Source: Shinisaurus crocodilurus (Eukaryota > Chordata > Lepidosauria > Squamata > Shinisauridae). Taken from it: 64,000 bases of DNA. The notes under the pieces are model-generated. The model searched no databases and had not been told where the DNA came from. It saw only the letters and a program-made list of their open reading frames with translations. The translations under genes were made by a program, and so were the position numbers. Position 1 is the stretch's first letter, and every line of letters begins with the position of its first letter. The DNA lies in the NCBI GenBank assembly GCA_021292165.1, contig CM037877.1:30144197-30208196 (forward strand). The letters are read 5' to 3'. Below, piece after piece: positions 44,889 to 55,498 of this stretch.

Positions 44889-45025
44889 CAGTCTTCCCCA
44901 ATGTGATGCCTTCCAGATGTTTTAGACTACAACTCTCAGCATCCTCAGCCAGCATGGCCAATGATCAGTATTCCTGGGAGGTGTCGTCCAAAACATCTGG
45001 AGGGCTCCAGGGTTGGGGAAGGCTG
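44889..45025. mobile_element. Palindromic hAT-like MITE
   Basis: CAGTCTTCCCCAATGTGATG at the left is mirrored by CCAGGGTTGGGGAAGGCTG at the right. The outside 8-mers CTCTACTG and CCCAACTG share six bases, a decayed 8-bp target duplication. Confidence 0.75.
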
Positions 45026-45681
45026 CCCAACTGTAAGGGCCCAATACTGACATGATACAGGACATCCAATCACAGATCTGATTTTTTTTTTTTAAACACA
45101 CAACTTTTAACAATATGAAAAAGTGGTATATAAAAGGTTTTTTTTAAAAAAAAAACCTTAAAATTACTGTGTAAGTGGTACATTCTAAAGGAAACTGCAA
45201 CACACAACAGTAAGGAGACAACCAACTGAAAGAGAGGTATTATGATGAACATTGTTTCCTCTAGTGAATGGGTAGAATTACCGTATATCACTGTCATCCC
45301 AGTTAAACAAGTGCAGACCTCTGTATCATAATTAAAAAACAAACAAACCTGCTTGACCAGAGACAGACAGTCAGACAAAGGCAATTAACGTGTACATCTA
45401 AGGCAAGGGCTCCGTCATACCATTTCCCACTCTTCTTCAGTGATACCATCCATGTGTCAGGTTTATACAAGAAAGGCCATCCCTGGTGGCTTCTGCCAAT
45501 TATGCAAGTCTCTCCCATTATAGACTCAAGATCCAAGCCCAACTCATTTTAGGAAGTGCTGCAAGGCCTACTTGTTCAGGATGGTTTGAGAGTCCCAGAA
45601 CTAAGCTGCAGAAACATTTTAGGGAATTTTAAGTGGTTTTACTAAGTATTTGCTCTGAACCTTTGTAACAGGGTGGTCCAT

Positions 45682-45706
45682 TATATATATATATATATAT
45701 ATATAT
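45682..45706 (+). repeat. (AT)n microsatellite
   Basis: About twelve AT units. Confidence 0.95.
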
Positions 45707-45753
45707 GTACGATGACCACCCAAAGAAATTTTAAACTCAATCATATTGTTTTA

Positions 45754-45874
45754 GGGTGCAATCCTATGCATGTTTAGACAGAAAAAAGTCCTGCAATTCC
45801 CAGCAGCCTGCAGCTGAAGGGATGCTGAAAGTTGTAGGTGTTTTTTCTGTCTAAATATGCATAGGATTGCACCC
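45754..45874. mobile_element. Harbinger-like MITE, complete, TTA target duplication
   Basis: GGGTGCAATCCTATGCATG at the left and ATGCATAGGATTGCACCC at the right form inverted ends flanked by TTA on both sides (45751-45753 and 45875-45877). The TTA duplication and GG-start ends are the PIF/Harbinger pattern. Halves of the same family are at 22712 and 61200. Confidence 0.8.
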
Positions 45875-46213
45875 TTAGCCTTAGCTGATTAAATCTGCAC
45901 ATGGATTCTGAAGCAAGAAGTATTCTTTGCTTTTAGAAAATAACAGTTCCAGATTTTGGAGGGCCCTTGTCTGGGCCACTGCTGCCCATTTACTGGCCCA
46001 CTGCAGCACTACCCAGAAGGAAAGGGCAAGACATTGGACGCTGCTGCTCTTTCTCCTTACTCATGCCACTGCTTGCATGCTCAGAGAGCACATTTGCATT
46101 AAAAGCATTTTTTTTAAAAAAGACCACCATCTGATTGTCAAGGGCACTTTTTAGCCAACTAAATGTTTTTAAAATTAACCTAAGTAATTGGTTCAGAGTG
46201 CAATCCTATAGTA

Positions 46214-46341
46214 GTAGGCGATCACTCGTGACCAAGTAAGATTGTCTTCCAGGATAAAATTACAAAAGAAAATTATAAAAAGAGGAAATTCTAAAAAAAA
46301 TTGTGTAGACTCTAGCGATGGGTCCGTAAGTGACTGTGAAT
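46214..46341 (-). mobile_element. 5'-truncated 3' end of the 35.5-kb LINE family
   Basis: The reverse complement of this segment matches 39340-39455 almost base for base: AGTCACTTACGGACCCATCG, CTAGAGTCTACACAA, GAAGACAATCTTACTTGGTC and ACGAGTGATCGCCT. It includes the last codons of the zinc finger and the 3' UTR. Confidence 0.88.
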
Positions 46342-46359
46342 ATACACATCTATTCAAAA

Positions 46360-46516
46360 GGAAACCCCGTTGAATTCAGTGGGACTTACTTCTGTGTAGA
46401 CATGCCTATGATTGCACTGTTAGGCTGCAGCCCTATACAGAGTTACCTGGGAGTAAGTCCCAGTGAGTTCAATAGCACTTACTCCCAGGTAAGTAGGTAC
46501 AGGATTGCACCCTGTT
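46360..46516. mobile_element. Short palindromic elements with GGACTTACTCCC-type arms
   Basis: TTACCTGGGAGTAAGTCCC (46442-46460) is mirrored by CACTTACTCCCAGGTAAG (46475-46493), with GGATTGCACCCTG at the right edge. A second piece at 46360-46425 has GTGGGACTTACTTCTGTGTA and TGATTGCACT. Termini resemble the Harbinger-like family. Confidence 0.55.
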
Positions 46517-47352
46517 GCATCCCTAATTTTTAGCTAACTAAATACTACAATATTGAGCCTGATGTTTAGCCTCACTGCAGTTTTGAAAGGAAGCTGCCTT
46601 TCTTTGGCAGCTCAACAGCGATAAATTGGCTGTACAATTAAGTTGAGAACAAAATTCACTAAGGTAAACAAGAGGAGCTGGTGAGAGGAATAAGAATATT
46701 GGATCTGTAAACAAGACCATGACATCTTGCCATGCTGGGCATTCTTAGAAATTACTAGGCTTTAAAGCTTGTTATTTTCCATGAGTTTTAAAAAGCAAGC
46801 TCAGCTAACTGACCCAAGGCAAGAAGAGACAGACATACTATAACTCACTCTTCTTTTCTCATTCCCAATTAAGTGCCAGAAGAATAAGCAACTACTCCAT
46901 TTGTATCCACCATCTCCCAGCTACACCATTAATGGCAAAAATGAGCAATGCCAATTTTTAAAAAGCAAATGGTAACCAAACTAAAATGAAAGCGGCAATT
47001 GCCTAGCAACATCCAAGCATGTAAGGAATTGAAAACTTTCCCAGGGGAAAAGCAAGCAAACTTTGAAACTATGTCAACTGAAGAAATAAAACCAGTCAGC
47101 TATTGTTTTAACAAGTCCTTTAAAGATGCAGATAACCAATAATTAGTGCCCCTTACCCAAATGCCACAGCATTTCTCAATTGTATATTGTGTTTTCTTTC
47201 TGTAATGTTTCTTTTATTAAAAAAAAAGAAAAGAAATCCTGATCTGGAAACCCAAAATATGCACTATAAACCAGATGATATGAAATGTCCTGGAAACAAA
47301 ATCAGAATTGCTCTAGAATTCACACGAAAGGTGGCCATAACTCAACTAGTCT

Positions 47353-47355
47353 CCC

Positions 47356-47394
<39 letters not shown>

Positions 47395-47396
47395 GT
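47353..47396 (+). repeat. (CT)n(CA)n microsatellite
   Basis: Twelve CT units followed by nine CA units. Confidence 0.95.
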
Positions 47397-47503
47397 CTGC
47401 CACTCAAAACTATCCATGTAGAACTGAGTGGCGGTATGTTTGAAGCCCAAGGGATTGGTCCCTGCCTCATATCTACACAATATCCCCATTCCTGATTCTA
47501 CAC

Positions 47504-47613
47504 CAGTGTCCTCCAACCTTGGGTCCCCAGATGTTTTTGGCCTACAACTCCCAGCATGCATGCTGGGAATTGTAGGCCAAAAACATTTGGGGACCCAAGG
47601 TTGGAGGACACTG
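47504..47613. mobile_element. Near-perfect palindromic hAT MITE with intact 8-bp target duplication
   Basis: The two 55-bp halves are inverse copies with two mismatches, meeting at GCATGC. Ends are CAGTGTCCTCC and GGAGGACACTG. The flanks TTCTACAC (47496-47503 and 47614-47621) are identical, which is the hAT signature. Each half contains a TACAACTCCCAGCATGC-type motif. Confidence 0.9.
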
Positions 47614-47634
47614 TTCTACACTATACATGCCACC

Positions 47635-47830
47635 CAGCAGAGGCTGGTGGCTCCGTGTCAGTAGGGCAGTGTATCTACTCCAGGTTATAATCTGACCATT
47701 TAAGGAGCTATCCATGGTGCTGAATCTACTTGGGTGGTGTTCGGCGCCATGGATAGTTCCTTTAAAGTTCCAACTAAAACCCAGAGTGGATACACCACCC
47801 CACTGACATTGGAGCCACCAGCCTCCACTG
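47635..47830. mobile_element. hAT MITE (GAGGCTGGTGGCTCC family), copy 1
   Basis: The ends CAGCAGAGGCTGGTGGCTCC and GGAGCCACCAGCCTCCACTG are inverted. The flanks ATGCCACC (47627-47634 and 47831-47838) are identical, an 8-bp duplication. The centre has CTATCCATGGTGCTGAA mirrored by GCGCCATGGATAG. Copy 2 is at 50529. Confidence 0.9.
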
Positions 47831-48638
47831 ATGCCACCTCTTGAAACCTACAGCATCACATGCTTACATACCAAAAAGATAGCAGAACAGGCTATAGCAA
47901 TGAAGAAGGCAACAGTGTCTCAGCTCTCTCCATGCAACATCAGGAGAGTCTGGCACAAGAGGCAGCAAGAAGAAAACCCAGAGCACAGAGTCACCCCTTA
48001 CTAGCTCTGGCCAGAAATGAGAGGTTTTCAAAACCTGCAACATTCATCTTCTGCAAAGGCACTGTTGAGCAATACAGTGATTAGAAGACAACATATGGAA
48101 CCTTATGAAACTTGTAGGTAGCTGCGTTGGTCCATTAGAAAAGATCCTAAACCCACAGCGGGGTAATATCCTTACTAGAACCAACTAAAATGCTACATAT
48201 TAGGAAGTTTTCCAAAACACTTATTTAGTCCCGTCCCCCCTGCACCCCTCCAGTCACTGCTTTTCTTAACATTCGCCCTAAAGAAGAGTTTAAGGAGATG
48301 AGGCTGTGTGAGCCATTGGCAGGAAGGGGAGACAGATGAAGAATGGCTGACCAAAAGGAAACTAAATAGAAAACAGATGCAAGAGTTGCAGGGGTGGGGT
48401 GGACAGCAAGAGCTAAGAAACAGGACAGCTGATGGAAAGGTGACAGTAAGCAAACAGTAATTAGCAGCGGAACTTCTTGAAAGGGTCGGCAAGAGGCATG
48501 AAGTTGAGGAGAAGAAAGTCTTGGCATGCTGAGGGAAGCTTCCTATATGATATTTGGATAGAAATAGTTCTGTGAAAGATAAAGAAAGTGTTGGGATCTC
48601 TCAAAAGAGATTCATGAACTAAAGTCAGACTTTAAGTA

Positions 48639-49524
48639 CCGTATATACTCGACTTTAAGTCTAGTTTTTCAGCACATTTTTTGTGCTGAAAAATGCCCCC
48701 TAGACTTATACGTGGGCCGCGGGCGGACGGTCTGTCCTTCCTCCCTTCCTCCCTTCCGCTCAAGCAGCGCCCAGGCAAGCGGGGACGGCGTTAGATCCAG
48801 GGAAAGCAAACGCCGCCCCCCGCCGGAAGAAAAATAGAGAGAGAGGCGGGGGGGAAGGAAACTTCAGGCGCCCCCCTGGATCTGGTGTCTGGTGGAGAGC
48901 GGCGGAGAGGGGGCCTCCGTGCGCCCTCCCCCAGCGCGATGGCACCGCGCTCCGAGCTGGCCCCCGCCAGCCAGCCAGCCAGCCAGCTCGGCCGGCCGGC
49001 CGGCCGCAAAAGGCACTTTCTCAAGGGGCCTCCGCGATTCAAACATAGGTTCGGGCGGGAAGAGGATCGCTCGCGCCCCTCCCCTTCCGAAGTGGGGCTT
49101 CGGCGGCGGAAGCAGGTACGGTGACGGGGGGTGTCTGGGGGGTGTCTGGGGGTAGCGTGGGGGTGGCATGGGGGTGTCTGGGGGGGTTGCGGCGCGGCTT
49201 CGATGGGGGAGGGGCTTCGGCGGCGGGTGCAGGTACGGGGGTGGGGTGGGGCATCTGGGGGTGGCAGCAGGGGTCCTGGGGGTGGCGTGGGGGTGTCTGG
49301 GGGTGGCGGCGGGGGTTCTGGGGGGGCTTTGGCAGTGGCGGGGCTTCGGCGGCAGTGGGTGCAGGTACGGGGGTGGGGGGTGTCTGGGGGTGGCGGCAGG
49401 AGTCTCCCCTCGTACATTTCCCACCCTAGACTTATGCTGGGGGCAATAAGTTTTCCCAGTTTTGGGGGGTGAAATTAGGGGCCTCGACTTATGTTAGGGC
49501 CGACTTAAAGTCGAGTATATACGG
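48639..49524. mobile_element. 886-bp element with 23-bp inverted ends and CpG/G-rich interior
   Basis: The left end CCGTATATACTCGACTTTAA (then GTC) is repeated inverted at the right end (GACTTAAAGTCGAGTATATA then CGG). GTA flanks both sides (48636-48638 and 49525-49527). Inside is a small hairpin (TTTTTCAGCACA mirrored by TGTGCTGAAAAA), then GC-rich DNA with CCGGCCGGCCGG, then a G-rich minisatellite. No transposase is present. The superfamily is not assigned. Confidence 0.8.
49120..49415 (+). repeat. G-rich minisatellite (GGGGGTGTCTGGGGGTGGC-like units)
   Basis: Tandem but irregular units of GGGTGTCTGGGGGTGGC alternate with a longer block GGGGCTTCGGCGGCGGGTGC AGGTACGGGG. Many runs of four or more G occur on the plus strand. 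The proline-rich minus-strand open frames here are products of this repeat. Confidence 0.85.
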
Positions 49525-50034
49525 GTACCTATAAGGGGGCAATCCAATTCTGAGAAGGAGGACACAAGACTAGGGATATAAACAACACTGCAAGACATTT
49601 TTTCCAAAGAGGCAGTTAGTCTGTGTCTAATGAGTTATTTGTTTTCATCCTAACAAACCCAGTACCACCCATGGGATGAGGTGTGGCTGCCCAAACTATT
49701 TCAGGAATTTTCAGGTACAAGTACAAAGTACAAGTCATGTGAAGAAATTCAGTTGGTGCAAATGGATCAAAGTGATACGTGAAAGGGAAGCAGACAGCCA
49801 AAGATGATAAGATGCAGCAAAATGTTAGAGTAGTGGACAACTTTCTGTGGAACTTCCCATTACTGGATATAATGTCAATAGCACATGAAGTTTGAGTGTG
49901 TGCTTAAGTAACAAGGGGACATCACTACCTGGGATACAAGGGCAATACAGGGCAGTTGGAACATCCATTCTAAGTGCCCTCTATCACAAAACATACAGAG
50001 GACTGGTATTAAAATCACAGGGTACTGCATGTAA

Positions 50035-50179
50035 CAGTTTCCCCCAACCTGGTGCCCTGCAGGTGTGTTGGACTGCAACTCCCCTAATTCCTAGCCAGCA
50101 TTGCTATTGGTCATGCTGGCTGGGAATTATGCAAGTTGCAGTACAACACATCTGGAGCACACCAGGTTGGGGAAGGCTG
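50035..50179. mobile_element. Palindromic hAT MITE with 8-bp target duplication
   Basis: Ends CAGTTTCCCCCAACCTGGTG and CACCAGGTTGGGGAAGGCTG. The flanks GCATGTAA (50027-50034) and GCATATAA (50180-50187) match at seven of eight bases. This places the abundant CAGCCTTCCCCAACC family in the hAT superfamily. Confidence 0.85.
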
Positions 50180-50528
50180 GCATATAACATGCACTGTTAC
50201 AACTTCCTGAAACGTCTGGATCTGAACATCACTGGAGAAAGGATGCTGGGCAAGATGAAACTTATACAGGTCTGATACAACCCAGTTGTCCATGATTAGC
50301 CTCCAAAGAAAATTCAGGCTGTCTGCAGTCCTAAATGACCGTTGTTGTTTATATAGCACCAGTGTGCATGGCCCTTTACTGAGTACAAAAAGACCAGTCC
50401 GTTGCACCAAGAAGCTTGCAATCTTAAATTCAACAGATGGAAAACAGAGGAAGGGGAGGAAAGTGGAAGCCACAGTTGCACATGTAATCACTTCAGTTGC
50501 AGATGCTTGGGCTTCGTTACACGCTAAG

Positions 50529-50738
50529 CAGGGGAGGCTGGTGACTCCTATTTCAGTGGGACTCCAAATCCACTGCCGGTTTTATTTAGAGCATTATAGG
50601 AGCTATCCATGGTGCTGAACTCCACCCGCAAAATAGGTTCACCACCATGGAGCACTATGGATAGCTCCTATGAAGCTCCAAATAAATGCTGCAATGGATT
50701 AAGAGCCTCACTGAATTAGACGTCACCAGCCTCCACTG
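50529..50738. mobile_element. hAT MITE (GAGGCTGGTGGCTCC family), copy 2
   Basis: Ends CAGGGGAGGCTGGTGACTCC and GTCACCAGCCTCCACTG, flanked on both sides by ACGCTAAG (50521-50528 and 50739-50746). The centre repeats GAGCTATCCATGGTGCTGAA and its inverse. Confidence 0.9.
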
Positions 50739-51334
50739 ACGCTAAGTCACAGCAGTGCATAAGAACTAAGGGGATGCACCAATGGCTTCATGGAAAAGGT
50801 GGGCTTTGAGGTGGCATTGTGCCAGCAACCTGGGAGCCATATAGAACAGCTAGGGAGCAAGGGTGGAGAGTGCAGGAGGTGGCCTTCAGATACTGGAGAG
50901 TTCTCAAACAATCCAATTCCTGATGAAAACTAATAATTGACTTGAAAACAGAAACTACTGATGCTCAGTTGCTTTAACAGCATGCAGTTAAGAGTAAGAG
51001 TGCCCCTGAAAAAATAGAACAGCACTCAAGTCAGCAAATGACATCTAGAGAGGGTATCAATACAAAAAAAAAAAAATGATGATTCAGAGGGAAGGTGCAA
51101 AGTATTTAATTTAATATAGTGGACAGTGATTGTTCAGGAGGAATTAAAAAAAAAGTGCAACATTCTAAAGCAGCCCTTGCAAAAGATATTTGACATTCTT
51201 TATCTTATGTTTTTGCATAAATGGACAATATATGAAGGTTTTATATAAGCACACGTTAGGGAATAATTTAAATTAATTGCTTCTAGGAAAAAGTGTCATT
51301 TTAGGAATTGCCAAGCCAGTCTTAACAGTGGTCC

Positions 51335-51535
51335 GGTTCACATGTCACCTGCAAGCAGGAGCAGCTAAACAAACCATGGAACTTCTGCCTGTGGTTTGGT
51401 TACTGTTACATGCAAACCAGGACCTCTGGGCTTGTCTCTCCTCTAAGAAGCCAGAGAAATAACCCAGGAACAAACCACGTGTTATTTCTCTGGCTTGTGA
51501 GGGGAGAAACAAGCCAGAGTTCCTGGTACACAACA
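51335..51535. mobile_element. Palindromic DNA element (AAACCATGG/CCAGAG type)
   Basis: GAAGCCAGAGAAATAACCC and GTTATTTCTCTGGCTTGTG are inverted, and CTTGTCTCTCCTC is mirrored by GAGGGGAGAAACAAG. The left end GGTCCGGTTCACATG resembles the ends at 30640. Exact limits are unclear. Confidence 0.5.
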
Positions 51536-51589
51536 TCCTAAGGGCAAGAAGTGCAAATAATTTTTACTGATTGGGGGGGGTCCTAAAGA

Positions 51590-51716
51590 TGGCCATTTGG
51601 CATGCTGTGCACCCTCAAATAAGAGATGCCACTAGCTGATGCTAGGAGGCTGATGCTAGGATAGCCATTTGGCATACTGTGCACACTTAAGTAAGAGATG
51701 CCACTAGCTGATGCTA
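51590..51716 (+). repeat. Imperfect tandem duplication, unit about 65 bp
   Basis: GGCCATTTGGCATGCTGTGC ... AAGAGATGCCACTAGCTGAT GCTAGG is followed directly by AGCCATTTGGCATACTGTGC ... the same ending. Two units with about 90 percent agreement. Confidence 0.85.
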
Positions 51717-53279
51717 GAAAATTTAGTGTGAACCAAAAGCAAGACCACTTAAGAGATGACCTGAGCCTCCTACAGCAGGGAGCCATAAGGCAGGTGGCAT
51801 TTGCAGCCAAAATGCTCTTTTAGTAATTATGGTTGCAAAGGCTAACAGCCACTGCTGGAAGCTGTACCATCACACGTCATACCCTGCAGACAGTTGCCTC
51901 CTCCTAAATGACCAAGTTTCAAAAAGGAACTCATCAAGCAGCACAATGAACTGGTATTCTCAAAAATGTTAAAAGCTCTCCTGCATACATGGAATGAGCC
52001 ATGTGATGTTCTTTAGGTCACCAACACGTTTGTTTCTCTACTTACTCTGTATTCAAGAGTACAATTATATCTGAAAGGGCCGCATACACAAAAAGAAGCA
52101 AAAAAAACCCCTCAGTTTCTGCCTTGAAAAAATCTTCACACTCACAGTACCTAGAGAGTTCCAGTTTACTGCGTAAAGTGAAATTCTGGAACAAAACTAA
52201 CAAGAGTCTTTGTAATCAAGGGAACAAAATAAATAAGTAAGTTATTGCAAGCAAGAGGACCTTTAAAGTTACTTACTTGGTACCGTGCTATAGCTTCAGA
52301 ACTTTGTTCAGGTTTTCAGTAGAGAGTTACTGAGTGAGTTTAGTTGAGGATTGGATTTGGGAGCGGAGGACTTTTATAAAGTTACTTAACAAGAAGTGTT
52401 TTTTTTAAAAAAAAAAAAAATCAGTGTCACCTAGCAACATGCAACAAGCCATAAAACAGCATGAGCAAGAGAATTATTTACTTTTATCTTAATTGCTAGA
52501 AAGTCACTCACACTTCAGCTAGGTGCTGGGATCTAGCTGTATGGTTTTATAACAGAGAATCATATACATTAACGCACTACCATGAATGTAATTCTTCACC
52601 TTCTTTAGAGGCTGTTTTGGTAAGTGTGTGGTTTCACTGCCACCACATTTTTCCATGCCGAAGGGCAAACACAATCACAAATGCATCTCCCGATCAGCCT
52701 GCAGCATCAACATCAAAAGTAAAAGACATTTAAAAAAAAGAAAAAAGCTTTAATAATACATGGAACATACTATATGCCAAGTTATTTCTCAAAGATATCC
52801 ATTCAGAGCTGTCCTTACCTTCCCTCCCATCCTGATCTGTAAAGAAGCTAGAGAGGCTACAGGATTGAAGCCTGTGACACTTGCCAGTTTTGAGTGCTCG
52901 GCATGGGATTATACAGTCCTCATGGATACAGTGAGGAGGCTTTTCAGCTCTCCTATCAAAGACAATCACTGAATAGACTAACATCTGACTAAAAGGAACC
53001 CTCCCCCTATCCCATATTTTACACTTATACTTTACCGATTCCCCATTTCAAAAGTGATATTATACCAACTGGACACACTGTCCCAGTTCACCACTGTCTT
53101 GGCACCCTGGACAAAATGTACATAAAATGTACATGTTTCATCTGCTTTTCCTCTAATTGGCTTCATATTTGGGCAGCCTGGAAACAATTCTGTCACCTCT
53201 ATAGCATAGCTGTGAACAGACTACACCAATACCAGTTCTCTCCATAAAGAGAGAACCTTTTCCCCCACAATGTAAACAG

Positions 53280-53680
53280 GCCTGTATCACACAGGCTGCA
53301 TTCACATGGAATAAGCCAGAATTCCAGAGAATCCTGACTTATTATTATGAACAAGCTGTTTCTCCCACATTGCTCCTTGCTGGCACAACTGAACTGTTGT
53401 CTGAACCAGGGCTCTTTTGTTACTCCAAAAGAAACTGTAAACAAACTGTTAACCAAGAACAAACCCTGGTTTGCAAGTCTGGCTTGTGAAGAGAGAAAAA
53501 AGCCAGGAGCCTTTGTTCAGATGGCATGCTAAACAAACCACCCCTTGCTCATCCCTTGACACTAGCAGGGATGAGCAAAGCAGAAATGAACAGGCTGCAT
53601 GCACTACTAGCACACAGCTTGTTCACAAGCAGCTAGGATTTAGGAGAATCCTGCCTTATCGTTCTTATGCAAGAGTGTGC
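53280..53680. mobile_element. Palindromic DNA element, about 0.4 kb
   Basis: GAATAAGCCAGAATTCCAGA and AGAATCCTGACTTATTATTA at the left are mirrored by TAGGAGAATCCTGCCTTATC at the right. ATGAACAAGCTGTTT mirrors CACAGCTTGTTCA. It has the same style as 51335-51535. Confidence 0.5.
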
Positions 53681-54105
53681 GTGTGCACAGAAGCCATTTT
53701 TGTATGGTGCAATGCCCAAAGTAGGAAAGTTCCGCTGGGTAATCCCCACACATAGTGAGAATACCCAACCCAAAGTGATGTGGCTCCCAACTGAAGCACA
53801 TTTGTTCAACTCACAGCGGCGGAAAAAATAATTAATGCACTCAAGTCAAACCAAGTGTATATAGACAGGCTTCATAAAGCTATTCAAACAAAAGTGGTTC
53901 TCTTTCACTAACAGGTGATTGCCCAATAGAACCCCCTTATCTGCTTCCCTACTTACTGAAATGTACACATTTACTGATAACCACACCCATTGGCCACTAC
54001 CAATAATGGGTAGTACTCCCAGTTTCTATTTACCAACCTTCAAGCAAAAGAATTACCAATGAAGCTATTGTCTCCAAGATGTCATCTTGTGTTGTGAAAC
54101 TAATA

Positions 54106-54357
54106 CAGTCATGCCTTGGATTGAGAGCATAATTCGTTCCGTAAACGTGCTTGTAATCCAAAACACTCTTATATCAAAACGAAATCCCCCCCAAAAAAAT
54201 TGTACAGAGATTTTTAATTTAAGCCGTACTACAGTACTTGTATTGCAAGACGTCGCTTGTATATCAAGTCAAAAAAATTTAAATAAATATTTAAACATTT
54301 GCTTGTCTTGCAAAACACTCTCAAACCAAGTTACTTGCAATCCAAGGTATTGCAAGT
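54106..54357. mobile_element. Tc1/mariner-like MITE
   Basis: TA-CAGTCATGCCTTGGATTG at the left, CAATCCAAGGTATTGCAAGTA at the right (decayed end). Internally it matches the inverse of 7708-7958, including GTACAGAGATTTTTAATTTA and GACGTCGCTTGTATATCAAG. Confidence 0.75.
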
Positions 54358-54437
54358 ACTTAAAGTAATGTGGTTTTACTTGCAGGGAAAGAAGTTTCTT
54401 ATCAAGTTTCAAGAGATACCTTTATCAATACAGGCCT

Positions 54438-54580
54438 GTGGCTTACGTTGGCCCAGCTTGTCTGAGTGTGGAAAGCCAAGCAGGGTCAGGCCTGGTTATT
54501 ACTTGGATGGGAGACCCCTCCTCTAGTTTCCTGCACTGAGCAGGGGGTTGGACTTGTAGGCCCCTTCCAACTCTATAATA
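54438..54580 (+). mobile_element. 5S rRNA-headed SINE with CR1 tail, copy 4
   Basis: Plus strand: GTGGCTTACGTTGGCCCAGC, TTGTCTGAGTGTGGAAAGCC, AAGCAGGGTCAGGCCTGGTT, ATTACTTGGATGGGAGACC, then CTCCTCTAGTTTCCTGCACT and the CR1 tail. This is the only plus-strand copy. Confidence 0.9.
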
Positions 54581-55204
54581 GGAAGTGTAATTACAATGAC
54601 TGCATATCACTTCTCAAATTCAAGCCAGATTCAACCTTGTTTTGAAGGAGGTAATGTGGACTGCTAAGCTAAGAGTGTACCGTAGGAGTGTGAATTTCAA
54701 CTTGAATCCCTTTACCATATATTTATCCTCTATTTGATTCCAAAAGCCTGTGCTCTTCTGACTAGACTATCCTTAACCAGACCTACAAAATTACCAGAAA
54801 ACACCCCACAGGATGCTGAAACTGAAGTTTGTGTCAATACACAACCTCTATTATAGTCAACATTTTAAACTGGAGACACATTTATTAAGATTATCATCTT
54901 ACAGCTTCCAGGAACACCTTTTTTCCAGCTATAGGTAGCAAAATGAATGGCTGAGGAATGAAGACATTTCCTGGAAAACCAATCGATGCAGAAGTTGGCC
55001 CTTATAAGATTAATTAGGATCTGTTTGTTAATCATTGTTCTTTGTTTCCTGCAAACTCACCTATGCAGTTTTAATATGTAACCTGAAAGCTGCTTGTGTG
55101 AACTTGTGATATAGTGGGACTTAGGAGTGTAAATACGAAATAACTAATATTTGTCTTGCATTGACCAAGTCTCTCAATAAATCCAACCAAGTTTCTGCAT
55201 CATC

Positions 55205-55270
55205 TAAAGCAGCCTTCCCCAACCTGGAGTCCTCTGGAGGTTTTGGACTACAATCCCCTGTTAGCAAGCT
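55205..55270. mobile_element. Half copy of a palindromic hAT-like MITE
   Basis: CAGCCTTCCCCAACCTGGAG and TTTTGGACTACAATCCCC form the left arm only. Confidence 0.65.
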
Positions 55271-55399
55271 AAGTGGCCTGTATGTCTGCCTTCCATAAGG
55301 GAACCCTGCAGCTGAGAATGAGGAAGCTTAAAAGGAGTCAAAACCAGGCGTGGGCAGATTCAAGGCTTGTGGGATCTACTTTGCTTTTTACTAGAATAC

Positions 55400-55498
55400 A
55401 AAGATTATTATTATTAATAATAATTTTATTTATATAAAATTAATAATAAAAATTATTTATTTTATTTATATACCGCCCAACAGCCGAAGCTCTCTTGT
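55400..55498 (-). mobile_element. L2-like LINE 3' tail
   Basis: TATATACCGCCCAACAGCCG followed by AAGCTCTC, preceded by ATTTATTTTATTTA, is the reverse complement of the L2 tail at 17480. Confidence 0.7.

Noticed and set aside
48791..49472. Proline-rich 208- and 186-codon frames and glycine-rich frames on the other strand
   Set aside because: They are translations of the G-rich minisatellite in the 48.6-kb repeat; no start context, domains or splice logic.
52240..52320. Possible ELOVL7 5' non-coding exon with GTAAGT donor near 52272 (minus strand)
   Set aside because: One donor-like match without a supporting acceptor, conservation or CpG context; too weak to annotate.
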